Source: Rheinheimera nanhaiensis E407-8 (lineage in GTDB: Bacteria > Pseudomonadota > Gammaproteobacteria > Enterobacterales > Alteromonadaceae). Taken from it: a stretch of DNA of 64,000 nucleotides. This document shows positions 34,101 to 43,272 of the stretch, one piece after another (position 1 is the first letter of the stretch; each line of letters begins with the position of its first letter). The notes under the pieces were generated by a model. The model was given only the letters and a program-made list of their open reading frames with translations. It searched no databases and had not been told where the DNA came from. The stretch covers positions 1 through 64,000 of the forward strand of contig NZ_BAFK01000013.1 of the NCBI RefSeq assembly GCF_000296695.1, in the 5' to 3' direction. The translations under genes and the position numbers were made by a program.

Positions 34101-35649
34101 GCACCACGATATTTACTCGATTGAAGATTTAGCCCAGCTGATCTTCGATTTAAAACAGGTCAATCCACAGGCGCTGATCTCCGTCAAACTGGTATCCGAG
34201 CCGGGTATCGGCACCATCGCCACCGGTGTGGCTAAAGCCTATGCCGATCTCATTACCGTATCCGGTTACGACGGCGGCACCGGCGCCAGCCCGCTAACCT
34301 CAGTAAAATATGCCGGCAGCCCGTGGGAGTTAGGTCTTGCCGAGGTGCATCAGGCGCTGGTCGAGAACGGCCTGCGTGACCGGGTGCGCTTACAGGTAGA
34401 TGGTGGCTTAAAAACCGGCCTTGATGTGATTAAAGCCGCTATTTTAGGCGCCGAAAGCTTCGGCTTTGGTACCGGCCCTATGGTGGCACTGGGTTGTAAG
34501 TTCCTGCGCATTTGCCATTTAAATAACTGCGCCACCGGCGTGGCGACGCAAGACGCCACCCTGAGGCGCGATCACTTTACCGGCCTGCCCGAAATGGTGA
34601 TGAACTACTTTAAGTTCTTAGCCTATGAAGTGCGCGAATTAATGGCGCAGCTGGGGGTAACACAACTTACCGAGCTGATTGGCCGCACTGATTTATTAAG
34701 CGTCAAAGACAGCGAAACGCAAAAGCAGGCCAAACTGGAGTTAACACCAATATTGCAAGCCAGCGGCGTTGCTTCAGACAAAGCGCTGTACTGTGTGCAA
34801 AACAATACGCCGTTTGACGAAGGTAAGCTGAATCAGGAGCTGTTAGCGCGCTGCAAGCAGATGGTACTGCATAAAAGCGGTGGCCAGCTAAGTGTAAGTA
34901 TCCGCAATACCGACCGCTCGGTGGGCGCGGCGCTGTCGGGCTTTATTGCCCGCCAGCACGGTAACCAGGGTATGGCGACCGATCCTATCCGCATCCGCTT
35001 AACCGGCACCGCCGGCCAGAGCTTTGGCGTATGGAACGCCGGCGGCCTGCATATGTCGCTACAGGGCGATGCCAACGACTATGTCGGCAAAGGCATGACC
35101 GGCGGTATGCTGGCGATTTACCCGGCCAAGGGCGCCGCCTTTGCCAAAAACGGCTTTACCATTGCCGGTAATACCTGCTTATACGGCGCTACAGGCGGCC
35201 GTTTATACGCGGCCGGTCAGGTCGGCGAGCGTTTTGCCGTGCGTAACTCCGGCGCGTTGGCGGTGGTAGAAGGCACCGGCGATAACTGCTGCGAATATAT
35301 GACCGGCGGCGTGGTGGTGGTGCTGGGCTGCACCGGGGTGAACTTTGGTGCCGGTATGACCGGTGGCTTTGCCTATCTTTTAGATGAGCAGGACGATTTA
35401 GCGCTTAGGTTAAACCCGGAGCTGGTCGAGGCGCTGGACGTGACTACGCCAATACTGCAGGAGCACCTGCGTAGCTTGTTACACCAGCACGTCGAGGAAA
35501 CCGGCAGCGACAAAGCGCAGAAGATCTTAAATGACTTTGGCAGCTACTTAAGTAAATTCAAGCTGGTTAAACCGAAAACCAGCGATGTAAACACCTTGCT
35601 GGGACACCGCGCACGCTCGTCAGCCGAGCTGCGGGTACAGGCGATGTAG
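31189..35649 (+). CDS. gltB: glutamate synthase (NADPH) large subunit
   Basis: 1486 residues, the normal size. The N-terminal glutaminase is a class II amidotransferase with Cys13 ('ARENCGFGLIAH'), exposed after removal of a 12-residue leader. Then come the central domain, the FMN-binding synthase domain ('LRLQVDGGLKTGLDV' region) and the [3Fe-4S] ligands C-x5-C-x4-C in 'CKFLRICHLNNCATGV'. The C-terminal GxGxG helix domain follows ('GMTGGMLAIYP', 'GMTGGFAYLL'). It makes two glutamates from glutamine and 2-oxoglutarate together with GltD. A very strong ribosome-binding site precedes it. Proximity to the cyanophycin locus fits nitrogen assimilation. Confidence 0.97.
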   Translation: MALYQHSQARENCGFGLIAHLEGAASHRIVRTAINGLDRMQHRGGISADGKTGDGCGLLMQKPDSFFRAIAEENGWNLAKKYGVGMIFLSQDPVKAALAKKIIAQEIARETLTLVAWRTVPVDSSVLGPLALSSMPQIEQVIVNAPHGWGDHDLERRLYMVRRRIEKQLSDDADFYIPSFSSLVTVFKGLMMPADLPRYYLDLADIRMETAICVFHQRFSTNTMPRWQLAQPFRFLAHNGEINTITGNRQWARARQYKFASPLLPDLQDAAPFVGQSGSDSSSLDNMLELLLAGGMDLFRAMRLLVPPAWQGNRVMDDNLKAFYEFNSMHMEPWDGPAGIVMTNGQHVACNLDRNGLRPARFVITRDKLITLASEVGIWDYTPDEVVEKGRVGPGEMLAVDTTSGEIWRSDKIDADLMARHPYRDWLNSNVQRLVPYEKYETDLIGKRVFTDDEMLVLHKLFNYSYEEIDQVMTVLAKDGQEAVGSMGDDTPMAVLSRKPRTLYDYFRQQFAQVTNPPIDPLREAHVMSLATSIGREHNVFKETAGYARRIQFESPVMMYSDLKQLKQADEQYYKHQIFSLNFDPAQLSLQQAVTTLCQDVISAVRDNQVVLVILTDRRIEQGKLPIPAAMAVGAVQHALVNAQLRCDSNIIVETATARDPHHFAVLIGLGATGIYPFLAYETVEQLVEKGVINLTARQAVLNYRKGINKGLYKIMSKMGISTVASYRCSNLFEAVGIDKAVMQQCFADIPSRLGGAGFADFQQDIQQLANVAWLKRKPLNHGGLLKYVHDGEYHAYNPDVVQTLQKAVRSGKYEDYQQYSRIVNERPVAHLRDLFKLNAAAAVPLEQVESEDKLYPRFDSAAMSIGALSPEAHEALAIAMNRLGGRSNSGEGGEDPRRFGTEKNSKIKQVASGRFGVTPHYLVNAEVIQIKVAQGAKPGEGGQLPGEKVTAEIARLRYSVPGVTLISPPPHHDIYSIEDLAQLIFDLKQVNPQALISVKLVSEPGIGTIATGVAKAYADLITVSGYDGGTGASPLTSVKYAGSPWELGLAEVHQALVENGLRDRVRLQVDGGLKTGLDVIKAAILGAESFGFGTGPMVALGCKFLRICHLNNCATGVATQDATLRRDHFTGLPEMVMNYFKFLAYEVRELMAQLGVTQLTELIGRTDLLSVKDSETQKQAKLELTPILQASGVASDKALYCVQNNTPFDEGKLNQELLARCKQMVLHKSGGQLSVSIRNTDRSVGAALSGFIARQHGNQGMATDPIRIRLTGTAGQSFGVWNAGGLHMSLQGDANDYVGKGMTGGMLAIYPAKGAAFAKNGFTIAGNTCLYGATGGRLYAAGQVGERFAVRNSGALAVVEGTGDNCCEYMTGGVVVVLGCTGVNFGAGMTGGFAYLLDEQDDLALRLNPELVEALDVTTPILQEHLRSLLHQHVEETGSDKAQKILNDFGSYLSKFKLVKPKTSDVNTLLGHRARSSAELRVQAM

Positions 35650-37071
<1,422 letters not shown>

Positions 37072-37113
37072 AGCCTCTACCATCTGTAGCAGCGGACGCG
37101 ATAAGCGAGATTA

Positions 37114-37200
37114 GGTTTGCCCTAAGCCAACCGTTGAAGGCATGGATGCCTGAGACGAGCCTATAGGGACATATTCACGGCGTGTTGGCGTGGGCAAACC
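37114..37200. repeat. intergenic palindromic element between gltD and rraA
   Basis: Outer inverted repeat GGTTTGCCC (37114-37122) / GGGCAAACC (37192-37200), extended inward imperfectly by AGCCAAC / GTTGGCG. An inner hairpin GGCAT-GG-ATGCC sits at 37139-37150. A second repeat GGTTCG / CGAACC follows at 37201-37228. The build is like the short dispersed palindromic repeats found between genes in many gammaproteobacteria. No second copy was noticed in this window. It may also act as the gltBD terminator. Confidence 0.45.
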
Positions 37201-37255
37201 GGTTCGAGCCATACACTAAACCCGAACCAACACGATACCAAGGGAACCCAACAAC

Positions 37256-37741
37256 ATGCCCCACTTCACCCTACCCGACCTCTGTGACGCCCACGCCGAC
37301 TGCATTCGCGTAGCCGAACCCATCTTTCACAACTACGGTGGCAAAGCTGCCTTTGGCGGGCAAATTGTTACCGTTAAATGCTTTGAAGATAACTCCAAGG
37401 TTAAGCAGCTGGTCGCTACACCGGGCCAGGGTAAAGTGTTAGTGGTAGACGGCGGCGGCTCTAAGCGCCATGCGCTACTGGGCGATATGCTGGCCGAACA
37501 AGCGGCGCAAAACGGCTGGGAAGGCATTATTATTAACGGCTGTATTCGTGATATCGACGAAATACGCCAAACGCCACTGGGCGTGCAGGCGCTGGGTATA
37601 CACCCGATGAAAACCGACAAGCGGGATTTAGGCGATATCAATGTCACGGTGACTTTTGCCGGGGTAGATTTTATCCCCGGCCAGTTTGTGTATGCCGATA
37701 ATAATGGCGTGTTGGTGGCGACTAAGCCGTTAGTGGTTTAA
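37256..37741 (+). CDS. rraA: ribonuclease E activity regulator RraA
   Basis: 161 residues, exactly the E. coli length. Motifs: '[21 protein letters not shown]' region, '[14 protein letters not shown]', '[17 protein letters not shown]' and '[17 protein letters not shown]'. RraA binds RNase E and dampens its activity; relatives include aldolases. The final 84 bases are duplicated at 39561-39653 after the next gene. Confidence 0.9.
   Translation: MPHFTLPDLCDAHADCIRVAEPIFHNYGGKAAFGGQIVTVKCFEDNSKVKQLVATPGQGKVLVVDGGGSKRHALLGDMLAEQAAQNGWEGIIINGCIRDIDEIRQTPLGVQALGIHPMKTDKRDLGDINVTVTFAGVDFIPGQFVYADNNGVLVATKPLVV
37658..37741 (+). repeat. rraA 3'-end repeat, copy 1 (functional gene end)
   Basis: The last 84 bases of rraA. 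Positions 37658-37689 are identical to 39573-39604, and the rest is similar with scattered changes down to the stop. The identical core contains a palindrome GCCGGGG / CCCCGGC with a ten-base spacer. The two copies bracket the metallopeptidase gene. Confidence 0.85.
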
Positions 37742-37818
37742 ATAGTCGTAGGCTTTAAGCGTATTTTCCTTAATAATCAGGTGTAAACATGTATTTATGC
37801 TTAAAAGGATTTTACTAA

Positions 37819-39552
37819 ATGCGCTGTAAAACTATCATTCTCGCTATGCTGGTTGGCATCTTACTGCAACTCGCGTTGAGCCAGGCCAATGCACAGGAAA
37901 ACGACTATTCACTGCACATTCACGTGCGTTATCAGCAAGAAGCAGATTTATGGCAGGTGCGTTATGACTTGCCGATAGCGGTAGACCATGTTGCTTTTAG
38001 TCGCAATAGCAATTTTGACCGGCGCAAACTATACAAATTTGACCCGGCAAAATTTGTTTGGGATAAAGCCGGTGATGTGTTGCTGATAAGAAGCACAGAC
38101 GGCAGCAAGTTTCAGACGCTCGAACTCAGCTTTAACTCTTTTTATGACTTTATTCAGAAAGACTATACCCACAATATAAAATTCACTGATGGCAGTATGC
38201 TGCTATACACCAACCATTTGACGCTGGGTGCCAATATTATTGAAGACAAAACAATCAGCCCGATTGGCACGTCTTTTAGCGGCACACAGTTCCACTTTTA
38301 TGCCCCCGGTCAGAACATTATTTTTCTCGGTAAAACATATCGGGAGCAGGCGCAGTGGACCTTGGAAAATGAAGGTACCTACATCTACTTTGGCACTATA
38401 GCGCCAATAGAAACGGACACTATGCTGGCGATAGTTGATCCCAAACTACCGAAATGGGTGTGGGCACACACCCAGCAATATTTTCCAAAACTATTTGATT
38501 ACTACAAAAAGAAAACCGGCCAGGCGTTAAATTTTAAACCTATAGTGTTTTTTAATTACGATCAGCTGGCGGGTGACTACGCTAACTACAGCGGCGGCAC
38601 CTTAGATGGTCTGGTGCAACTGACTATTAACGGTAAACGTTGGAACGAAGAAAATAACAAGCAATTTAATACCTTATTTCATTTTTTAGCGCATGAAGCA
38701 GCCCATTTTTGGAATGGCCAAATGTTTTCATTTACCGATCAAACTGAGGCCTGGATGCACGAAGGTGGCGCTGATGCCTTTGCCAATTTTGCCATGCTGG
38801 AATTTGGCCTGATTGATAACGCTCAAATGCTGCAGCAATTTGAAGACGCAGCCAACAGCTGTGTGTTAAACAAAGGCGCAGAATCGCTGCAGCAGTCTGC
38901 CAAGCTGTGGCGCTATCGCAATTACTACAGTTGTGGAGCAGTCATGGCACTGGCCAGCCATGTTGCCATTCAGGCAAAAGCAGCAGACAAATCAGTATTT
39001 GATCTATGGCAAGGCATGTTTAACGCCAATACAGCAAGCAAAACCTATAGCCAGCACGACTATTTTAATCAGTTAAGCCTGTTAACCGGCTCGGAACAGT
39101 TGGCGCAAGCCCTAGAGCGATTTAGCCGCGATACAAAGCTTGATAATCAATCAGAAGTAGCAAGCTGGTTTGAGCAAACCGGTATAACGGTTTCATTATC
39201 GCAAAATTACCCGGCTGCGGTGACACAACATTGGGGCAAGCAAATTATTTCTAATCTTATGAGCATGCACTGCAAGGCCATCAGCTTTAGCAGTTATGAC
39301 GACTATGTAAAAACCTACCCGATAGAATCGTGTAAAGCCTTCGAAAAAAGCTTAGAAATCCAATACGTTGATGATTTAGACGTATACAAAGAAGGTATTG
39401 CGGCATACCGGTTATTCCGCGAAAAATGCGAAAATAATCACAATATTGTGCTGAAGAACAAAGCTAAACAACCAGAGGCCGAAATCAGCTGTTTAACTGT
39501 GCCGAAAGAGATCAGTTCTTACCTGAGGCTAACCGCTAAAACAGCAGGTTAG
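37819..39552 (+). CDS. secreted gluzincin metallopeptidase-like protein (M1-type zinc motif)
   Basis: 577 residues with a signal peptide ('MRCKTIILAMLVGILLQLAL' then SQANAQE). The N-terminal 200 residues are beta-rich. The zinc site is HEAAH at 292-296 followed by Glu315 ('WMHEGGADAF'), the exact HExxH-x18-E spacing of family M1, though no GxMEN exopeptidase motif was seen. A helical C-terminal part has several cysteines. A periplasmic or extracellular peptidase role is likely; the substrate is unknown. The gene is visibly AT-richer than gltB or acnA (one line counted by eye, 38521-38580, is 23 G+C of 60) and sits between two copies of the rraA 3' end, suggesting it arrived by transfer. Confidence 0.75.
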   Translation: MRCKTIILAMLVGILLQLALSQANAQENDYSLHIHVRYQQEADLWQVRYDLPIAVDHVAFSRNSNFDRRKLYKFDPAKFVWDKAGDVLLIRSTDGSKFQTLELSFNSFYDFIQKDYTHNIKFTDGSMLLYTNHLTLGANIIEDKTISPIGTSFSGTQFHFYAPGQNIIFLGKTYREQAQWTLENEGTYIYFGTIAPIETDTMLAIVDPKLPKWVWAHTQQYFPKLFDYYKKKTGQALNFKPIVFFNYDQLAGDYANYSGGTLDGLVQLTINGKRWNEENNKQFNTLFHFLAHEAAHFWNGQMFSFTDQTEAWMHEGGADAFANFAMLEFGLIDNAQMLQQFEDAANSCVLNKGAESLQQSAKLWRYRNYYSCGAVMALASHVAIQAKAADKSVFDLWQGMFNANTASKTYSQHDYFNQLSLLTGSEQLAQALERFSRDTKLDNQSEVASWFEQTGITVSLSQNYPAAVTQHWGKQIISNLMSMHCKAISFSSYDDYVKTYPIESCKAFEKSLEIQYVDDLDVYKEGIAAYRLFREKCENNHNIVLKNKAKQPEAEISCLTVPKEISSYLRLTAKTAG

Positions 39553-39560
39553 TACACAAG

Positions 39561-39653
39561 CCGGTAACCCTCGCCGGGGTAGATTTTATCCCCGGCCAGT
39601 TTGTTTATGCCGATAATAATGGTGTTTGGGTAGCAACAAAGTCGTTGCTATAA
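39561..39653 (+). pseudogene. rraA 3'-end fragment (copy 2)
   Basis: In one open frame this reads '[20 protein letters not shown]' then 'GVWVATKSLL' and a stop, against '[20 protein letters not shown]' then '[11 protein letters not shown]' in the intact rraA. It has no start codon or upstream gene body, so it is a truncated remnant. The sequence has diverged outside a 32-base identical core, so it is not a very recent perfect duplication. Confidence 0.85.
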
Positions 39654-39794
39654 AGCATATTATTTAACGCTGCTTTTAACACGGCCCGGCTGTAGCAGGC
39701 TGTTATTGCTAGAATTTTGTTACATTTTCATAGTGTGATTTAGTGTCAGCTTCCTCTAAACTGCCCAGCATTAATTCTGCGAGAATTGCACAAG

Positions 39795-40796
39795 ATGAAA
39801 ACGTTGTTAGGTCTACTGACTTTAGCAGTCAGTTTTTCAAGCTATGCCACAACCGTCCGACAGCAAGTCGATACATACTGGCAAGACAAGCAGCTTACTG
39901 AAGCAGTAAGTTACTTAACACCGTTAGCCAAACAAAAGCCGGCCGATGCCGAGGCACTCGCCCTGTTGGGTTATACCCAGGCAAAACAGGCTTTGCAAAC
40001 TAAAGATATGAGTTTACTCAAGCCAGCAGTAAAGAACTTGTCCAAAGCAGTCAGCTTAGATCACGATAATGCAGAGTTCCAAAAATGGCATGCAAAAACC
40101 GTGTGCTTACAAATCGCTGAGTCTGGCATTTTTAGTGTCAGAGGGGCGCTGAAAAACTGCATGGCAAAATTGGAGCGGGTGCTCGAGCTTGCCCCCGAAG
40201 ATACCGAAGTTATCGAACGCCTGGCGATGCTTCATGTAACCTTGCCCTCTTTTATGGGTGGCCAGCTGGAGCGGGCGTTAGAACTAACCGAAGTATTAAA
40301 AGCATTTAACCCGCTGCAGGCGGATATTTTGCTGTTTGATATTCTTGCCGCGCAAAATAAGCCGGCAGAGTTTAACCAGTTGCTGGCACAATCTGAAGCG
40401 TTAACCAGCAGGCCTGAACCTTACTTAACCCGGGCAAAATTTCATCTTGGACAGCAAAAGTTTGGCGAGGCTTTGGCTGATTTTCGTTTAGCCATTCAGT
40501 ACGCTGCAGCAGATGATGAACAAACTAAAGCTATTCGGCTAAAGGCGTTACTGGGCTTTGCCAGCGCGGCGATTGACAATAAATCGCAGCTGGCAGATGG
40601 CGCTGAGTTTTTACGTCAGTTTCAGCAACTCAACACTGATTTACACGAGGCTGAGCAAGCTATGTTATTGCAAAGCCGGTTGCAGATTTTGCAGGGTGAC
40701 ACCGCTGAGGCCAAGTTGACGCTGACCACGTTGAGTAAGCAAAGTACCTTCAAACATATCCGGCAACAAAGCCAGAAACTGTTAAAACAAATCTAG
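39795..40796 (+). CDS. periplasmic tetratricopeptide-repeat protein
   Basis: 333 residues with a signal peptide ('MKTLLGLLTLAVSFSSYA'). The rest is helical with TPR-like units, for example 'AEALALLGYTQAKQAL', 'AVKNLSKAVSLDHDNAEFQKW', 'LERVLELAPEDTEVIERLAML' and 'FGEALADFRLAIQYA'. TPRs scaffold protein complexes. The ATG at 39795 is chosen over an in-frame TTG at 39786. It has no clear operon partner; the function is unknown. Confidence 0.8.
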   Translation: MKTLLGLLTLAVSFSSYATTVRQQVDTYWQDKQLTEAVSYLTPLAKQKPADAEALALLGYTQAKQALQTKDMSLLKPAVKNLSKAVSLDHDNAEFQKWHAKTVCLQIAESGIFSVRGALKNCMAKLERVLELAPEDTEVIERLAMLHVTLPSFMGGQLERALELTEVLKAFNPLQADILLFDILAAQNKPAEFNQLLAQSEALTSRPEPYLTRAKFHLGQQKFGEALADFRLAIQYAAADDEQTKAIRLKALLGFASAAIDNKSQLADGAEFLRQFQQLNTDLHEAEQAMLLQSRLQILQGDTAEAKLTLTTLSKQSTFKHIRQQSQKLLKQI

Positions 40797-40974
40797 AAGC
40801 TGAAGCATGTGCTTTTTGGCAAAAGGTAAGAGGCAAAATTTGCCCCATTAGTCATTGTCCAGGCGCTACATGGGTAAGCCCCCCCCCTAAAAACAACTGC
40901 CATGCCGGCTTGGCTATTGCGCCTTTAGCCTGGCGGTGCAACTATGCTTATTTAACTTACCTGCAGGGGATAAG

Positions 40975-41865
40975 GTGAAAAAGCACATACAACAAGCTGG
41001 CGCTGATTCGCTGTCGGGCGCTGGTGTTGATTACCGGCGCCGTCATGTTCTGAAGTTGCTGGCGGGCAGCAGCCTGGTGTTAAGTCCGCTGTTTGGCAGC
41101 AAACTGGCATTTGCCGCTGGCGGCATTAAACCGGGTATACAGCTTTATACGGTGCGGCAGTTAATGCAGCAGAACGTAGCCGCCACTTTACGGCTATTGG
41201 CCGGTTTAGGTTATCAGGAAGTGGAATTTGCCGGCTTGTTTGAACATTCCGCCACAGCGGTTGCAAGCTGGCTGGCTGAATATGGCTTGTCTGCTCCGGC
41301 AGGGCATGTGATGTTACAGCCGATGCTGACAGATACCAACCGGGTGCTCGATGAGGCTTTAGCCTTGGGGCATCGTTATCTGGTGATGCCGTATTTATTC
41401 GAGCATGAGCGTAATGATGGCTTGCGCAGTTACCAGCAACTGGCAGAGCAACTAAACCGTGTGGGCGAGCGCTGTCAGGCGGTAGGGTTGCAACTGGCTT
41501 ACCATAACCATGATTTTGAATTTGCCGTTATTGATAACACTACGCCTTATCAGATATTGCTAACGCAAACCGATGCAACCTTAGTAAAAATGGAACTAGA
41601 TTTGTATTGGGCCGCCAAAATGCAGGTGGAAGTACCGGCGCTGTTTCGCCGCTATCCGGGGCGTTTTCCGCTGTGGCATCTCAAAGATATGAGCGCTGAT
41701 GGCAATTTTGCCGACCTTGGTACCGGCAGCATAAATTTTACCGCAGTGGTTAAAGCAGCGAAGATAGCCGGCTTACAACATGCCTTTGTTGAACGCGACA
41801 GTACCGATAATGTAGAGCGCACGCTGCAGCAGGGGATCCGCGGCTTTAAACAACTCTTCGCTTAA
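40975..41865 (+). CDS. Tat-exported sugar phosphate isomerase/epimerase-like protein
   Basis: 296 residues. A twin-arginine signal is present ('YRRRHVLKLLAGSSLVLSPL'), then a TIM-barrel AP-endonuclease-2-like domain: 'GIQLYTVRQLM', 'GYQEVEFAGL', 'LAYHNHDFEF', 'MELDLYWA', 'LWHLKDM' and 'FVERDS', whose His, Asp and Glu bind a metal in the family. Exported members are often linked to sugar catabolism but are uncharacterised. The GTG at 40975 is preferred because AGGGGA lies just before it; an upstream in-frame GTG at 40936 lacks this. A run of nine C lies upstream (about 40879-40887). Confidence 0.82.
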   Translation: MKKHIQQAGADSLSGAGVDYRRRHVLKLLAGSSLVLSPLFGSKLAFAAGGIKPGIQLYTVRQLMQQNVAATLRLLAGLGYQEVEFAGLFEHSATAVASWLAEYGLSAPAGHVMLQPMLTDTNRVLDEALALGHRYLVMPYLFEHERNDGLRSYQQLAEQLNRVGERCQAVGLQLAYHNHDFEFAVIDNTTPYQILLTQTDATLVKMELDLYWAAKMQVEVPALFRRYPGRFPLWHLKDMSADGNFADLGTGSINFTAVVKAAKIAGLQHAFVERDSTDNVERTLQQGIRGFKQLFA

Positions 41866-41943
41866 CAAAAGTATTCGGGGCAAGGTTGTGCCTGAAGTTT
41901 ATAACCACACCGCTTATGAGCTCAGAGTCATTGAAATTTTGCT

Positions 41944-42318
41944 TCAGAACGCTTTGCACGCTGTGCCCTGGTGAAAAATCATCTGCCAGTTTTTACCATC
42001 AAAGCGGCAGAGTGAGCTGCGCACCGAGTATGCGATAGCATCATTCTCTGCACGTTGTATCGTTGCGCGGTAAGTCAGCTGCGCCAGCCCGTCGGCTAAC
42101 ACACGACAGTCAAAATCTTGCTGGCTAATAACCGGCGGCGTTTCAGTGGGTAAACGCTGCAGCACATCCGCTTTACCAAAACAGCGGCCACTGGCACCAA
42201 TTTCATAGAAATCATCGGCTAAATAGCGGTTAAGTAGTTCGGCAGATAAACGCGTAGCGGGCTGTACCAGTAATTGTTCCAGTTTTATTAATTGCTGTTT
42301 AATGGTGTTGCTATGCAC
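41944..42318 (-). CDS. DUF4440 / NTF2-like protein
   Basis: About 124 residues with the cone-shaped NTF2-like pattern: 'LLNRYLADDFYEIGASGRCFGK' split by a short helix, then beta strands ending in 'WQMIFHQGTACKAF'. Such proteins are small enzymes or binding domains of unknown role. The start is taken as a GTG at 42318 preceded by GAGG; the frame runs open upstream to 42456 but those residues are Arg-rich and unlike the family. Confidence 0.75.
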   Translation of the reverse strand: MHSNTIKQQLIKLEQLLVQPATRLSAELLNRYLADDFYEIGASGRCFGKADVLQRLPTETPPVISQQDFDCRVLADGLAQLTYRATIQRAENDAIAYSVRSSLCRFDGKNWQMIFHQGTACKAF

Positions 42319-42502
42319 TTTTATACGCCTCGGGCTGAGCCAATTTAACCTGCTAGGTTTACCGCAGTATATTCTACCCCTGCCCCGTATTGCCATGCGG
42401 ACAACAACGGCACAATGCTGATAACAACCAAGCCATTGCTGGTTTGAGTTATCCAACTGCTGTTGCTATGCTCCTGTCAGGTTATTTACAACGGCCAGTT
42501 TT

Positions 42503-42724
42503 ATGATTACCGCTGAACAAATCAAACAGCTTTCCACCGCCGAGAAATTACAGGTGATGGAAACCTTGTGGCAAGAGCTTACCGCTGAAGGTGCCAACCA
42601 GCTGGCCTCCCCAGCCTGGCACCAGCAGGCGTTGCAGCATACAGGACACGCCGTTAGGGAAGGTGATGAAGTCACTCACGACTGGGAGCTGGCGAAGAAC
42701 AGTTTACGTAATAAGTTCCGATGA
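42503..42724 (+). CDS. orphan addiction-module antitoxin-like protein
   Basis: 73 residues beginning 'ITAEQIKQLSTAEKLQVMETLW', the pattern of the putative addiction-module component (TIGR02574-like) antitoxins, which normally precede a RelE-type toxin. Directly overlapping its stop is an ATG that opens only ten codons (MKILVYLRIF) before TGA, so a toxin gene appears to be missing or cut away. The AT-rich defence island begins right after. Confidence 0.65.
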   Translation: MITAEQIKQLSTAEKLQVMETLWQELTAEGANQLASPAWHQQALQHTGHAVREGDEVTHDWELAKNSLRNKFR

Positions 42725-42852
42725 AAATTTTGGTTTATTTGCGCATTTTCTGACCTGTCACAGCTATTGATACACTTCGAGGGACACTTAGACGCATATC
42801 GCTCTATGACAAAGCTGACACAGAATATCGAACACGCTCTCAATGTCGAAAC

Positions 42853-43272
42853 TTAATGTTTGTGACTGCTCATCATTGACTGCGCCGCACTCCCAACCCC
42901 AAAAAATGAAATGGAAGAAAGAATAAAAAGTACAATTTGAGTATTAACGGCAAATGCTGACCCTCCATTGCTTACGAGAATCAATGTCAAAGTTGTAAGA
43001 GATGGAATCAATCCACATACTAATATAATTGCTATTATGAATGATACCCTTTGCCACTTCACTTTCTGCCGTATTAGAGAACCTGACACCATTTTCACGA
43101 GAAGTTGCCCAAACAAAATTGATGAAGCAAAGCTCCAGTCTGGAGCCTTCAAGAAACCATGCAAATCACTCGAATAAATCTTGACAATCGCTATGACAAT
43201 GAATGGCAAGATAATGAACAAATACTCAGTCAAGAGAATTACCCAAGCATCAGAATAACTATTATCACTCAT
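42853..43272 (-). CDS. four-helix membrane protein, unknown, paired with the 293-residue protein
   Basis: 139 residues with four hydrophobic segments ('VILLTEYLFIILPFIVIAI', 'SFASSILFGQLLVKMV', 'VSFIIAIILVCGLIPSLTTL', 'TQIVLFILSSISFFGVG'). No enzyme motif is visible. Its start overlaps the end of the upstream gene by eight bases, so the two are translated together. In an island with other defence genes it could be the membrane effector or anchor of a two-gene system; that is inference. No family was recognised. Confidence 0.6.
   Translation of the reverse strand: MSDNSYSDAWVILLTEYLFIILPFIVIAIVKIYSSDLHGFLKAPDWSFASSILFGQLLVKMVSGSLIRQKVKWQRVSFIIAIILVCGLIPSLTTLTLILVSNGGSAFAVNTQIVLFILSSISFFGVGSAAQSMMSSHKH

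Noticed and set aside
40877-40888. Run of nine C as a phase-variation tract
   Set aside because: It lies in the gap before the chosen GTG start of the sugar isomerase-like gene, outside coding sequence, and no switchable frame was found.
42466-42675. Minus-strand frame opposite the antitoxin-like gene
   Set aside because: A Cys/Ser-rich shadow of the antitoxin gene; the plus-strand protein has the recognisable family start.
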